Positions 8,730-16,467 of a stretch of 36,202 nt of DNA are shown piece after piece. A model generated the notes under the pieces. That model had not been told where the DNA came from, searched no databases, and saw only the letters and a list, made by a program, of their open reading frames with translations. The stretch comes from Paraburkholderia mimosarum LMG 23256 = NBRC 106338 (GTDB lineage Bacteria; Pseudomonadota; Gammaproteobacteria; Burkholderiales; Burkholderiaceae): NCBI RefSeq assembly GCF_000739815.1, contig NZ_BBJJ01000065.1, positions 1 through 36,202 on the forward strand. Direction: 5' to 3'. The number at the start of each line of letters is the position of its first letter. Position 1 is the first letter of the stretch. Made by a program: the position numbers and the translations under genes.

Positions 8730-10133
8730 ATGTACAGTACTGACATGTCTTCCTTGCTCCAGTCCGGCGTTCGTTTCCGAGCCTATCCCGATGCGGGACT
8801 GGCGTCGACGCTCGCGCGCTGGATTGGCTGTCAGCGTTCCATTTACAACGGCAAGGTGAGCGAAGATCGGCTGTTCTCGGCACAACGCCGACTCGAGATA
8901 GCCTCGGGGAACGTGCAGGTCCAAACGCCGCTCGACCAGGCCTATTCGCACTTCAAAGACCGGGTACTCACCCCCTGGCTGTACGAGGTACCAAGCCAGA
9001 TTCTGCGCAACGGTGCGGTACGCTGGATGGGCGCCAAACAACGACAGCTGAAGAAGCTCGGCAAGGCACCGCGGCGCCGGACCCGCAGGGACTTCAACAG
9101 CGTCCACGTGACGGCCGAACTGTTCCGCTTCGTTCAGACCGACGCGGGAGCGGCCATCGAACTGGGCACGAAGGCCGATCCCGTCGGCACGTTGCCATTC
9201 CTGGCGCATCGTCCGTTCGCAGTGCCAAAGAGCATTGTCGTTCGCAATGTCGCGGGCCGATGGTTCGTAAGTTTCTGCTACGAGCACGCGAGCAATGTCA
9301 TCCTGCGCGAGCCGCACGAACTGGCTTACGAGCTGAACGCGCTCGACGACGCGACGCTGGCCGGGATCACGCTCGGACTTGACCGCAATGTGACTGACAA
9401 CTGTGTCGCGACGAGCGAGGGGGCGCAGTTTCACTTCGATCCTGTGAGCGTCGAACGCATGAGGCGCAAGGAGGTGGGAGCAAAGCGGTATCAGCGGCGC
9501 ATGGTGCGCTCTCAGAAAGGCTCCGCGAACCGCCGCAAGCTAGCCGCACGGATCGCGCGCCGGCGGGACTATGCCACGCGCGTGCGCAACGACTTCGCGC
9601 ATCAGCTCACGTACAGGCTCGTCCACAGCCAAGCGCGCTTCTTTGTGCTCGAGGATCTGAAGATCCGGAACATGAGCCGGCGCCCGAAGGCCGTGAAAGA
9701 CGCGGGCACGGGGAAATGGCTGAAAAACGGGGCAAGCGCCAAGGCCGAACTGAACCGGAAGATCCTCGCTTCGTGCTGGGGGAGGATCGACGTGTTTCTT
9801 CGCTACAAGGCCGCGAGACAGAACAAGCTGGTCGGCAAGGTGCCGGCCCCCAATACATCGAGAGGATGTTCCCGATGCGGGCACATCCACGCAGATAGCC
9901 GGCATGGCGGGCGGTTTATCTGTGTGCGCTGCGGTTTCACACTGCATGCTGACCATAACGCGGGGATCAACATCAGGTCCCGTGGAATCAAGGCATTGCG
10001 GGACGGAGCCTTCTCTGTCGGAAAACCTCAAAAGCGCATTGCGTTTCGACGCAGGAACAGCAGAACGACCGGTGGGACGCCGGAAGTTGCCTGTGGAGCG
10101 AATGTAAGACCAGATCCACGCCTTGCGGCGTAG
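8730..10133 (+). CDS. tnpB: RNA-guided endonuclease TnpB (IS200/IS605 OrfB), element 1
   Basis: A 467-residue TnpB. The RuvC-I aspartate is D218 in GLDRN, the RuvC-II glutamate is E308 in FFVLEDLKI, and the RuvC-III aspartate is D408 in HADHNAGINI. A four-Cys zinc finger lies between them (C380, C383, C398, C401). All nuclease residues are present, so it is probably active. TnpB uses an omega-RNA made from the 3' end of its own element to cut empty donor sites next to a TAM and so maintain the element. ATG 8730 is the first start; ATG 8745 (MSSLLQSG) is equally plausible. The C-terminus (ACGANVRPDPRLAA) overlaps the omega-RNA region, as usual. Confidence 0.93.
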   Translation: MYSTDMSSLLQSGVRFRAYPDAGLASTLARWIGCQRSIYNGKVSEDRLFSAQRRLEIASGNVQVQTPLDQAYSHFKDRVLTPWLYEVPSQILRNGAVRWMGAKQRQLKKLGKAPRRRTRRDFNSVHVTAELFRFVQTDAGAAIELGTKADPVGTLPFLAHRPFAVPKSIVVRNVAGRWFVSFCYEHASNVILREPHELAYELNALDDATLAGITLGLDRNVTDNCVATSEGAQFHFDPVSVERMRRKEVGAKRYQRRMVRSQKGSANRRKLAARIARRRDYATRVRNDFAHQLTYRLVHSQARFFVLEDLKIRNMSRRPKAVKDAGTGKWLKNGASAKAELNRKILASCWGRIDVFLRYKAARQNKLVGKVPAPNTSRGCSRCGHIHADSRHGGRFICVRCGFTLHADHNAGINIRSRGIKALRDGAFSVGKPQKRIAFRRRNSRTTGGTPEVACGANVRPDPRLAA

Positions 10134-10211
10134 GTCAGGCAGTCTGCTACGAAGCAGGAATCATGCGTCGCGAGGCGCAGAAGCACCGGGCTTCAGCCCG
10201 GCGAGAGTTCA
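10050..10211 (+). ncRNA. Predicted omega-RNA of TnpB element 1
   Basis: The end of tnpB and the following bases show the ordered landmarks of this omega-RNA type: CTGTGGAGCGAA, then GAAGCAGGAATC, then a CCGGGCT-TC-AGCCCGG hairpin at 10186-10201, then GAGAGTTCA. The guide would be the bases immediately after about 10211, beginning CCGGCTGAGCTGG. The 5' boundary is a guess; processed omega-RNAs often reach 100-200 nt into the ORF. Confidence 0.6.
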
Positions 10212-10709
10212 CCGGCTGAGCTGGAACGGTGCTACCTTGGTCAAGCTGTCGGCTGGAGTTTGGCCTTCGGGTGAGTCCCAGCGTCATTGCAAACATTGCA
10301 CACATTGACGGGCAACCTACATTCATGTTTTTAAACGAATTATGGCGTGCGGTGGGGTGTTTTCGCGCAGGCGCATGCACGGCAAAAGCCGAAATGGTGT
10401 GGGTTTTCATATAGCTTTTGACCGGATTTTGGCCCGTATTCGATGCCAACGTCGGGCCAGAGACTGCCAAAAGTTGCACAGTTCGATTTTCGACGCAAGC
10501 TCACTGTGCTCAGGGACGCCCAAGGTACGTTTCTATTGTGGCGCCGAAACGGAGGCCTAAAGGCGGATTGGGCACTTTTTCGAGTACTTTTCGCCGGAAT
10601 GCCTGCCAGCCGGTGGTGTTAGGCTTGGTTTGAAAGTTCCCATACGGGCTTCGCTGAAAGAGCGTATCGCGTGCTGCGCCTGCCCCTAACTTAAGGTTAC
10701 CAAGCTTCC
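10212..10709. other. Non-coding stretch between TnpB element 1 and the ParB-like gene
   Basis: No convincing reading frame on either strand. It contains the first copy of the 44-bp palindromic repeat (10365-10408), an ACCGGATTTT shared with the flank of the third copy, and, just before the next gene, the string GCCCCTAACTT that recurs in front of the ParM-like gene. Probably regulatory or centromere-like, but unproven. Confidence 0.4.
10365..10408 (+). repeat. 44-bp palindrome-containing repeat, copy 1
   Basis: Begins with GCGCAGGCGCATGCAC, an imperfect version of the palindrome GTGCAGGCGCCTGCAC, and continues with GCCGAAATGGTG and a T-rich end. It aligns without gaps to the reverse-strand copies at 14125-14168 and 16620-16663. 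Confidence 0.75.
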
Positions 10710-11387
10710 ATGAACACGGATCCGAAGGACACTTTCAAACCGGTATCAAACAGGGTAGCCGCCCGAGAGGCTCATAGAGATATGCGCGCTAGCGGCGCTT
10801 CGCACTATGAGCTGGGCTCCTTTTACAAAGACATGCTCACGAGGCGGCTATGGTCGTCGCAAAGTGATCTAGCGAAATCTCTGGGCGTTTCCGAGTCGAC
10901 CGTTTCAAGAGTGATTGCTCTGACGCGCATTCCGACAGAAGTCGTTGAGGCAATGGGCGGGGCACGGCACATCAGCTTTCGTATCGGTGGGCTGTTGCTG
11001 AATGCTATCGATAGGATTGGCACAGCCATGTTCGTCTCGCGAGTGCGTGAGGCCGTAGGCATGGGTTACGCGGCAGTAGACGACATTCTCGAGTTTGCAA
11101 TTTTTGACCGGATTCCAAAAGTCACGCCAACCACGGCACGGGTCCGCTTGGCACGCGACAAAAGGTCCTTACGAGTAGAGATTCCAGACCTGGACGAATT
11201 GCTACCCCACCTTGCAACGTTGGAGACGTGTTTTTTGACTGCCCTCGACATGGCGAGTAGGAGATTGACGCACGAGAGGATTATGGCGGGTCATAGTGCG
11301 CGGAGCCGGCTCAGAGCGGCCCCGTCCAGCCCCGACGGTCGAACGGAAAACACTACGCCGCCCCGTAAAGGTCTGGGCCGTAGATAG
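10710..11387 (+). CDS. ParB/KorB-like DNA-binding protein (orphan)
   Basis: A 225-residue protein whose centre, from about residue 33 to 100, resembles the HTH and linker of plasmid ParB/KorB proteins. YELGSFYKDML is followed by a clear helix-turn-helix, SQSDLAKSLGVSESTVSRVI (50-69), then IPTEVVEAMGG and SFRIGGLLLNAI. The N-terminal ParB CTPase box (GERR-type motif) is not seen, so this is either a truncated ParB-family regulator or a specialised partition adaptor. The C-terminal 40 residues are basic and low in complexity. No ParA lies next to it; the nearest partition genes are the ParM/ParR-like pair about 0.9 kb downstream. The start is ATG 10710 with a weak Shine-Dalgarno. Confidence 0.7.
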   Translation: MNTDPKDTFKPVSNRVAAREAHRDMRASGASHYELGSFYKDMLTRRLWSSQSDLAKSLGVSESTVSRVIALTRIPTEVVEAMGGARHISFRIGGLLLNAIDRIGTAMFVSRVREAVGMGYAAVDDILEFAIFDRIPKVTPTTARVRLARDKRSLRVEIPDLDELLPHLATLETCFLTALDMASRRLTHERIMAGHSARSRLRAAPSSPDGRTENTTPPRKGLGRR

Positions 11388-12328
11388 TGTCAGCAGCTTG
11401 GCCGGTCGACCGGGGTGTCGGTGGTTATTCCATCGTGGTCGTCGCCCCTTCCTGATGATTGTCGGCGGATCATCGTCGGGTTGGCTGGTCCGTTTGTCGA
11501 TGGCCGTGCGACGGCGGTACTACTGGCTTGCGGTCCTCAGCCGAAAGCTCCAAACGCAGATGGGCACATTAGCTGGGCGGCCAGTGATGAAATGTGCCGG
11601 TCTGCGGGGGGAGTGCCGATAGTGCCCCGAACGGTCGGAGCTTGATTTCGGAGTGAACGCTGTCAGCAGGAACAGCCCTCTGTCTGGAATCAACGCTCAT
11701 CACGAGCGACGCACCAACGGGCCCCTTTCGCGGTTGCCAGTCGCGCGTGTGGCTGATGTCAACTGAGCCGCGCCCGGTGCTTGCAGGCAATCTGGAATTA
11801 TTCCCGAGGCCCAGGAGTTGCGCGGCGTTCGGTACGGCCCGAAAAAGCATTCGCTAGCCGGGGCCGCGCGCCTGCGCGGTTGATTGGCGGGAGGGGCGAC
11901 TGGTGGGTGTGGCGGCCGACGATATCGGAGACTCGCTCGCAGTTTCGCAGTTTCCACGCTGCTGCACGGGCGGACTCGCGTCTCGCGAGATGGCTCCCGC
12001 CCGTTTTTTCGATGGCTCCGGTTATTGACCGCCACGGATGCAGTTGAGCGTGTGGTTATCCCGGAAGTTCGAGGCTGGATGCTGGAGACGGCAGCAAACG
12101 GCCAGAGTGACTGAAAGACCCCCCATTCCCGTGAGCATTCGCCGACTTCCCCTCCCGTCGTGCTCGATAGACTGAATGCAGCAGATTCGGAGTCACTCGT
12201 CGATCGCCACGCATCACGAAGCAGGCGCGGCCGCAAGTCCGAGTTTCGTGGGAAAACGAAGCGAACCAAGGCGCTCATCTCCGACTTCTTGCTCAACCTG
12301 GCTAAATCCACGCTAAAGGGCCCCTAAC
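11388..12328. other. 940-bp intergenic region upstream of the ParM-like gene
   Basis: I see no supportable gene here. Open frames on both strands have compositions unlike proteins and no recognisable motifs. It contains a terminator-like hairpin with a T-run (11966-12009). By analogy with parMRC loci, it is the place to look for the parC centromere, but I found no tandem iterons by eye. The string GCCCCTAACTT ends next to the TTG start of the ParM-like gene. Confidence 0.35.
11966..12009 (+). terminator. Rho-independent terminator-like hairpin
   Basis: ACGGGCGG and CCGCCCGT pair across about 28 bases that include an inner TCGCG/CGCGA stem, and the outer arm runs directly into TTTTTT. On the + strand this is a good intrinsic terminator. 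It is nearly 600 bp past the ParB-like stop, so it may end a long untranslated tail or an unrecognised RNA. Confidence 0.55.
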
Positions 12329-13339
12329 TTGAAAACTCCCGTTTTCGCCGTTGATGTCGGCTACGGCAACACGAAGTATGCATACCGCACTGCCAGTGGC
12401 TCTGTCGCCACTGGCATATTTCCCTCGCTCGCTCCGCTGGCCGCAAGCCGCACGCTTTCGGCTTACAGCGAGCGTGTCTTCTCCGCGCGCAAGGTCGCGA
12501 AGATCACGGTCGAGGACATCGAATACGAAGTTGGCCCGGATGTACCGATCACGGCGGCATACGGCAGAACAGGTCGCGCGCTCACAGACGACTATGTATC
12601 GACAGACAACTATGCTGCGTTGCTCTTTGGCGCAGTCCATTTCGCCGGAGTTACCCACATTGAGCGTCTTGTCCTAGGTCTGTCAGTTCACAATATGGAA
12701 AGGTATTCGGCGGAATTGAAGCAGCAATTCGTCGGCGAATTCGATTTTGGCCATGGCCGCGTCGTGGTCGAGAAGGTTGTGGTGATCCCGCAGCCTCTGG
12801 GTTCGCTCGTGCTTGCGGCTAGCGCCCGTGGCGGCGACTTTGGACGCGACGATTCGCACTTACTTGTCGACGTGGGCTATTACACGACGGACTGGATTTA
12901 CGCGAACGGCTTCAAGATGGACGAAAACCGCAGTGGTGGCATTCCTGGTGGTGCATCACAAGTTTGCCAGCGGATCGCGAAGCTCATTTCACGCGACGAA
13001 GGCGAACAAGTCGACGACATCGAGCGTATCGACAAGGCGCTGCGCGAGAGGGCGCCGTTTTACTTCTATGGCAGAAAAATCGATCTCGCGCCGTATGTCG
13101 AGCGCGCCGCTCCCGTCATGGCCGGCGTTGCGATCGAAATGCAAAACGACGTCGGCCGCTTGCACGACATACGCTCGATCATTCTTTCGGGCGGCGGTGC
13201 AGCGCTCTACGGCCCGGCGATCCGTCGGGCGTTCCCGCGCGCCTTTATCGAGCGGATTGACTCGCCCTGCCTGGCAAACGCGCGCGGATTCCTCATCGTT
13301 GGCGAAGCTGGACTCGCGCGTGAACGGGGTGCGGCATGA
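12329..13339 (+). CDS. ParM/StbA-like actin-family plasmid segregation ATPase (PRTRC protein D-like)
   Basis: A 336-residue actin-like ATPase. The phosphate-1 loop is FAVDVGYGNTKYAY (6-19, Asp9). Phosphate-2 is LLVDVGYYTTDW (178-189, Asp181), followed by GGIPGGAS. The adenosine motif is IILSGGGAALYGPAI (284-298). FPSLAP at 31-36 recalls the actin-like 'protein D' of PRTRC plasmid cassettes, but the other cassette members are not adjacent. It is expected to polymerise with ATP and push or pair replicons. The only start in frame after a stop at 12314 is TTG 12329, with AAGGG upstream. The gene overlaps the next one by 4 bp (ATGA). A chromosomal or island location is inferred from the flanking polysaccharide genes. 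Confidence 0.85.
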   Translation: MKTPVFAVDVGYGNTKYAYRTASGSVATGIFPSLAPLAASRTLSAYSERVFSARKVAKITVEDIEYEVGPDVPITAAYGRTGRALTDDYVSTDNYAALLFGAVHFAGVTHIERLVLGLSVHNMERYSAELKQQFVGEFDFGHGRVVVEKVVVIPQPLGSLVLAASARGGDFGRDDSHLLVDVGYYTTDWIYANGFKMDENRSGGIPGGASQVCQRIAKLISRDEGEQVDDIERIDKALRERAPFYFYGRKIDLAPYVERAAPVMAGVAIEMQNDVGRLHDIRSIILSGGGAALYGPAIRRAFPRAFIERIDSPCLANARGFLIVGEAGLARERGAA

Positions 13340-13671
13340 GCGACAAATACGAGATGGCGGTCACGATCAACCCTCTTGTCTCGCCACTGCTCTACGATCG
13401 TTTGAGCCGCTGCGCCACGGCTCGCGAACGCGCAATGGTAATCAGGTCGCTGGCCGAGGCGGCGCTTCTTGGCGAGTCAACGCAGCACGCGCGGTCACCA
13501 TACCTTCAATCCGTAACTCCGGTACCGGCGCGCCCCGCAATGTCGGCGTTACCAGCGACCAAAGAGGTCGCGAGCGAAGGTTTCCAGATTCTGAGCGTAG
13601 GCGATACGGCGAACCTTGCGCCGAAGTTCAGCGAAGAACTGCTCAGACAGTTGGCGGGTTACCTCGACTAG
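13336..13671 (+). CDS. Small ParR-like adaptor protein (putative)
   Basis: A 111-residue protein translated from an ATG that overlaps the ParM-like stop, so the two are coupled. The N-terminal half (MAVTINPLVSPLLYDRLSRC, then RERAMVIRSLAEAALLG) has the beta strand plus two helices pattern of a ribbon-helix-helix domain, as in ParR/StbB-type centromere-binding adaptors. A Pro/Ala-rich linker leads to an acidic, hydrophobic C-terminal tail ending LLRQLAGYLD. Such tails contact the filament tip in ParR. The function is inferred from order and pattern, because sequence conservation in ParR proteins is very low. The stop codon lies inside a perfect hairpin. Confidence 0.65.
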   Translation: MSDKYEMAVTINPLVSPLLYDRLSRCATARERAMVIRSLAEAALLGESTQHARSPYLQSVTPVPARPAMSALPATKEVASEGFQILSVGDTANLAPKFSEELLRQLAGYLD

Positions 13672-13749
13672 CCAGGCGAACCTGGCTATCCCGACAGCCT
13701 GCGAGACTGAACTCAGTCCCCCCGGCGGGCCCGTGCCGCAGCCCGCCGG
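13669..13749 (+). terminator. Two hairpins after the ParR-like gene
   Basis: TAGCCAGG-CGAA-CCTGGCTA at 13669-13688 is a perfect 8-bp stem that includes the stop codon. CCGGCGGGC and GCCCGCCGG at 13722-13730 and 13741-13749 form a second perfect 9-bp stem. Neither is followed by a T-run, so they may mark the transcript end, stabilise the mRNA, or be a protein-binding site. Confidence 0.45.
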
Positions 13750-14747
13750 ATCAGCGACATTAGCGGATCGACGATACCGCTCGACGAACCGCAATGGCCG
13801 CGGCGAGTCGCTGCGATAAGAAAGCGGTGTTGGTTGCGGTTGGCCCACCCTGTTACGTTCCCCGCCTATGACAGGATTGCCTGCAAACGTTGGACGAGTG
13901 GGAAAGCGGCTTTCTCCTCCCATGAAAGCCGGGTCGGCACGACCGGCACCCTTTTGATGAGGGGGAGGTGCGGAATCGTCGGCAGGCTGCGCGGCCAATG
14001 GCGGCGACGCCGCAACGTAGTTGATTCATGACGTGTTCCCTCGAGCATTGCTTGACGAAGCCGGATGGCGACAACGCCGACTGACTTTGGCGGAATATCG
14101 AGGGACTTGTCCTCGAAAGATCAATAAAAACTGCACCATTCCGCCTTTTTCCCTGCAGGCGCCTGCACGAGAGCCAAGGGCGCAAGCCTGCCCTACCGCA
14201 GCAGTATCCACAATGGCTTCCTTTTGCACGGAAGGAAAAGCGATGGGAGGTAACGACTGCAAGCTGACAGCGCCGTTGACTCGCTCTCGAGCAGAACGCG
14301 GTGGCTAGGAGGCGATGCCCGGCGCGGCTTGGCAACGAGTTTGATTAGGTCGACCGGCAGGACAGTCATCGAGCTCACGAACGCGGATGGCCCCGGAATC
14401 ACCGAAACCCGACCTGAAACCCCCATGCGAGTGCCAGCCAGTCTCGGAGCAGTTCAAGCACGTCGTACGGGACTTCGATGTGGCTGACTTGTCTGCGCCG
14501 TTCGGCGGCACCGGTGGAGCGTCGCCATCAGATCACGAATGTCGCGGCTGGAGCGGGGAATTCACCCGGTGGCAGTAGGCGCAAGGCCCGTCATTACGCC
14601 AACAGATTGTCCGCTGCCCCGATTGGCGCATTTGGTGTCGGGCATTCGACGGTCAAACGAAGCTTGGTCTACGTGCTTTCGTTGGCTAACGCGCGCGTGG
14701 CGGCCGTGGTAACCTTTCGGCGTCATCTCAAAGGACGGAGAATAACC
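13750..14747. other. Roughly 1-kb stretch without a supported gene
   Basis: Short frames exist on both strands, but none shows recognisable motifs or a good ribosome site. It carries the second copy of the 44-bp repeat on the minus strand (14125-14168). The last 60 bp form the conserved upstream element of the first small membrane protein gene: a GTGGTAACCT box, then GGACGGAGAA. Confidence 0.4.
14125..14168 (-). repeat. 44-bp palindrome-containing repeat, copy 2
   Basis: Read on the minus strand it starts GTGCAGGCGCCTGCAG and continues through GGCGGAATGGTGCAG into a T-run. It aligns gap-free to the copies at 10365 and 16663. Confidence 0.8.
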
Positions 14748-14855
14748 ATGGGCTGGAGTTTTGGAGTACTCGGCGTCTCTCTCGCCTTATGCGTTTTGGG
14801 TCTGGTTATGAACCGCAATGGTCGCAAAGCCGATCGAGAGCGTCGAGGGCATTGA
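14748..14855 (+). CDS. Small single-pass membrane protein, NGRKADRER family, member A
   Basis: A 35-residue protein: MGWSFGVLGVSLALCVLGLV forms one hydrophobic helix and is followed by the strongly basic tail MNRNGRKADRERRGH. Its reality is supported by four relatives in this window (15201, 29344, 29478, 29609) that keep the tail while the membrane part varies, and by a GGACGGAGAA ribosome site 5 bp before the ATG. It is too short for default gene callers. The topology is probably N-out/C-in by the positive-inside rule. The function is unknown; size and layout would fit a type I toxin-like peptide or a small regulatory membrane protein. Confidence 0.72.
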   Translation: MGWSFGVLGVSLALCVLGLVMNRNGRKADRERRGH

Positions 14856-15200
14856 TCACTGTAGCGCAGTGGAGCGCCGGCTCAAGCCGTCACGGCGACG
14901 TAGCAGACGATTCGGCGTCGAGCCGTCTCTGCGTGGCGACCCCCGGCTCCGGCTGGCAGGCGGCCACGCCGCTGCCCATAGGCGTTGTCGTGCGCTTCCG
15001 TAACCCGTCCGTCAGGCCTCGGAGGAACAGTGCTACCAGGAGGATACCTGGCACGATGTCCGTTGCGTCCGTGGTCGGTGCGATCGGATTCTGGAATTTC
15101 ATGAAAATCCGGACCGGGCAGAAGACGCTTAGCGAAGCGTACGGCTACTGGCTGTGCTAGTCTCTTGCGCGAGTATCCTTTTCATGACCGGAGACTAAGA
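14856..15200. other. Spacer between small protein genes A and B
   Basis: No gene supported. The last 50 bp repeat the upstream pattern of the family: GGCTGTGCTAGTCT, which can act as an extended -10 box (TG-C-TAGTCT), followed about 22 bases later by a GGAGA ribosome site. Confidence 0.4.
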
Positions 15201-15314
15201 ATGGGCTTCAGTTTTGGAGTACTCGCAGTTGCGATCGCGCTGAGCGCGTTCGCAATGGTCTTGGACCGCAATGGTCGCAAAGCCGACCGCGAGCGTCGTC
15301 GACGTTCGCGTTAG
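15201..15314 (+). CDS. Small single-pass membrane protein, NGRKADRER family, member B
   Basis: A 37-residue protein starting MGFSFGVLAVAIALSAFAMV, with the tail LDRNGRKADRERRRRSR. It matches member A at the start (MG-aromatic-SFGVL) and is almost identical through the basic motif. GGAGA precedes the ATG by about 8 bp. A strong intrinsic terminator follows at 15351, so this is a monocistronic unit with its own promoter-like box. One hydrophobic helix with a very basic cytosolic tail is all that can be read; the function is unknown. Confidence 0.75.
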   Translation: MGFSFGVLAVAIALSAFAMVLDRNGRKADRERRRRSR

Positions 15315-15350
15315 CCATTCACTGTAGCGCCGACTGCGGTCGGCATAATC

Positions 15351-15389
15351 AAGGGCTGCACCTCACGTGAGGTACAGCCCTTTTATTTT
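15351..15389 (+). terminator. Strong intrinsic terminator after small protein gene B
   Basis: AAGGGCTGCACCTC pairs with GAGGTACAGCCCTT across an ACGT loop with a single mismatch, then TTATTTT. A second small hairpin GCCGAC-TGCG-GTCGGC lies just upstream at 15329-15344. Confidence 0.85.
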
Positions 15390-15660
15390 CGATCGCAAAC
15401 ATGCAATCCATGCTTGAAATCGATCTTCTGGTCGCGTTCTCGCATTCACGGCTGCGCCATTCGATACCTTGGGCAGGACGGTCGGACGGTTGACGAGCAT
15501 CCGCGGGACAGGGCGACGACTTTGAACCCTTCGAACAACCGAACTCAAACCGGAGTGGGTCGCATCCTCCATCGCAGATTCGGCTGCCACGCCCAATCGA
15601 CGTCTTCTCAACCGATTCATTTAGTTATCCTGATAACAGCCCCTTGGTGAGCTTGAACAC

Positions 15661-15689
15661 TTGACTTTGCTAGTTTCGGGAAATACTGG
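15661..15689 (+). promoter_or_regulatory. TTGACTTTGC promoter element, copy 1
   Basis: TTGACT and TACTGG are separated by 17 bp, with TTTGC directly after the -35. The segment from here to the ATG at 15747 is closely similar to 16911-16999: both have AAATACTGGA, TGGCGAACGTC, GCTAACCC and ATCAGGAGAG in the same order. Confidence 0.6.
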
Positions 15690-15746
15690 ACTGGCGAACG
15701 TCTTCCGAACGAGGCGCTCGCTAACCCGTTAATCAGGAGAGTTGAA

Positions 15747-15954
15747 ATGACGTTAGATGAAACGCCACGATGTCGGCCCAGCCACGGTCTCGTACGTGCC
15801 GAACGCGAAGAGATACATGCGCATTGTGCGCGGATTCCTCCACGAGCAATGCACCCGCAAACACGCCATAGGCGAATCCGCATGGAATGAGATGACTCGG
15901 AGGCGGGCGGTATGCCATCGATGCGCTCAGCGCGAAGCTCGCGGGCTTCTTTGA
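15747..15954 (+). pseudogene. Frameshifted, truncated duplicate of the Cys-rich protein gene at 16999
   Basis: The ATG and first codons (MTLDETPRCR) match MKSDETPQCR of the intact gene, and the leader is a near copy. After about 20 codons the match moves to another frame, where CTRKHAIGES and HRCAQREARGL align with CARKHSIAES and HCARCLTGH. The ATG frame itself stops at 15890 after 47 residues. The duplicate ends before the helical C-terminal domain. Either this is a decaying copy, or a short 47-residue peptide is still made from an intact promoter and ribosome site. Confidence 0.55.
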
Positions 15955-15970
15955 CTGACGTGCCGCGTGA

Positions 15971-15999
15971 TTGACTTTGCTCGCCACTGCGAACATGAA
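15971..15999 (+). promoter_or_regulatory. TTGACTTTGC promoter element, copy 2
   Basis: TTGACT and CATGAA are separated by 17 bp, with the same TTTGC extension as copies 1 and 3. It lies about 70 bp before the small gene pair at 16067-16467. Confidence 0.5.
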
Positions 16000-16066
16000 C
16001 CAACGTCACCGGCGCAGTGGCTCTCGAGCTTGCGCCAGTGGAAATCCGAAGAAAAGGAGAAACGAA

Positions 16067-16219
16067 ATGGAATATCAGCTTCTGAACGCCATCCTTCACG
16101 GCCAGCGTCTAGACGAGCCGCTGACATGGGTGTACATCGCCGCGTGCGTTGCCGTGGGCATCGCCGGCTGGAAGTTCGGCGCCGTCATCGACTGGTATCA
16201 GAATCGCGGGAGCAAATGA
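16067..16219 (+). CDS. Small membrane protein of unknown function (50 aa)
   Basis: A 50-residue protein from an ATG preceded by AAAAGGAGAAACGAA, an excellent ribosome site. The soluble N-terminal 18 residues (MEYQLLNAILHGQRLDEP) are followed by one hydrophobic segment, LTWVYIAACVAVGIAGWKFG, and a short tail ending WYQNRGSK. The stop overlaps the ATG of the next gene (AAATGATG), so the two are translated as a pair from the TTGACTTTGC promoter at 15971. I do not recognise the family. Two-gene units of tiny membrane proteins like this are typical of phage or plasmid cargo. Confidence 0.65.
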   Translation: MEYQLLNAILHGQRLDEPLTWVYIAACVAVGIAGWKFGAVIDWYQNRGSK

Positions 16220-16467
16220 TGGACGGTCTTCAAAAGGCGTGGGCCGCCTTCCTTGGGTGGCACTGGCTCGCGCGCCGCGCCGCGATTGCGGCAGCGTGCT
16301 ACGCGGGCTGGTTGTTCACGATTTTCCTATACTCTCAGGGGCTCAAGAGCCTGGCGCTCGACCTCTCGTACGTGTTCACGATCGGATTCGTCTGGGCGAT
16401 TGGCGGCTGGTACGTGATTCTCGGCGCGCTGCGCATGTTCCTCTGGTGGACGCGAATTTCGCGCTAA
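16216..16467 (+). CDS. Small two-helix membrane protein of unknown function (83 aa)
   Basis: It starts at the tandem ATGATG overlapping the upstream stop. The protein has an amphipathic Trp-rich N-terminus (MMDGLQKAWAAFLGWHWLA), then two hydrophobic stretches (AAIAAACYAGWLFTIFLY and LSYVFTIGFVWAIGGWYVIL), and ends RMFLWWTRISR. Coupled translation with the 50-residue gene and matching hydrophobicity suggest a heteromeric membrane complex. No conserved domain is recognised. A holin-like or efflux-accessory role is possible but unsupported. Confidence 0.65.
   Translation: MMDGLQKAWAAFLGWHWLARRAAIAAACYAGWLFTIFLYSQGLKSLALDLSYVFTIGFVWAIGGWYVILGALRMFLWWTRISR

Larger units (their letters stand above)
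8593..10211 (+). mobile_element. TnpB-only IS200/IS605-type element (left boundary approximate)
   Basis: A single tnpB gene with the family's right-end RNA structure and no tnpA transposase nearby, so the element is probably non-autonomous. The right end is placed at the GAGAGTTCA that follows the CCGGGCT/AGCCCGG hairpin, which is where these elements normally stop. The left end lies somewhere between the lrgB stop and the tnpB start and I could not resolve it. A TTGACA-like -35 box at 8711 may drive tnpB. Confidence 0.7.

Noticed and set aside
11700..12311. A 203-codon minus-strand frame before the ParM-like gene.
   Set aside because: Ser/Arg/Pro-rich sequence without motif, overlapped by a plus-strand terminator; no ribosome site.
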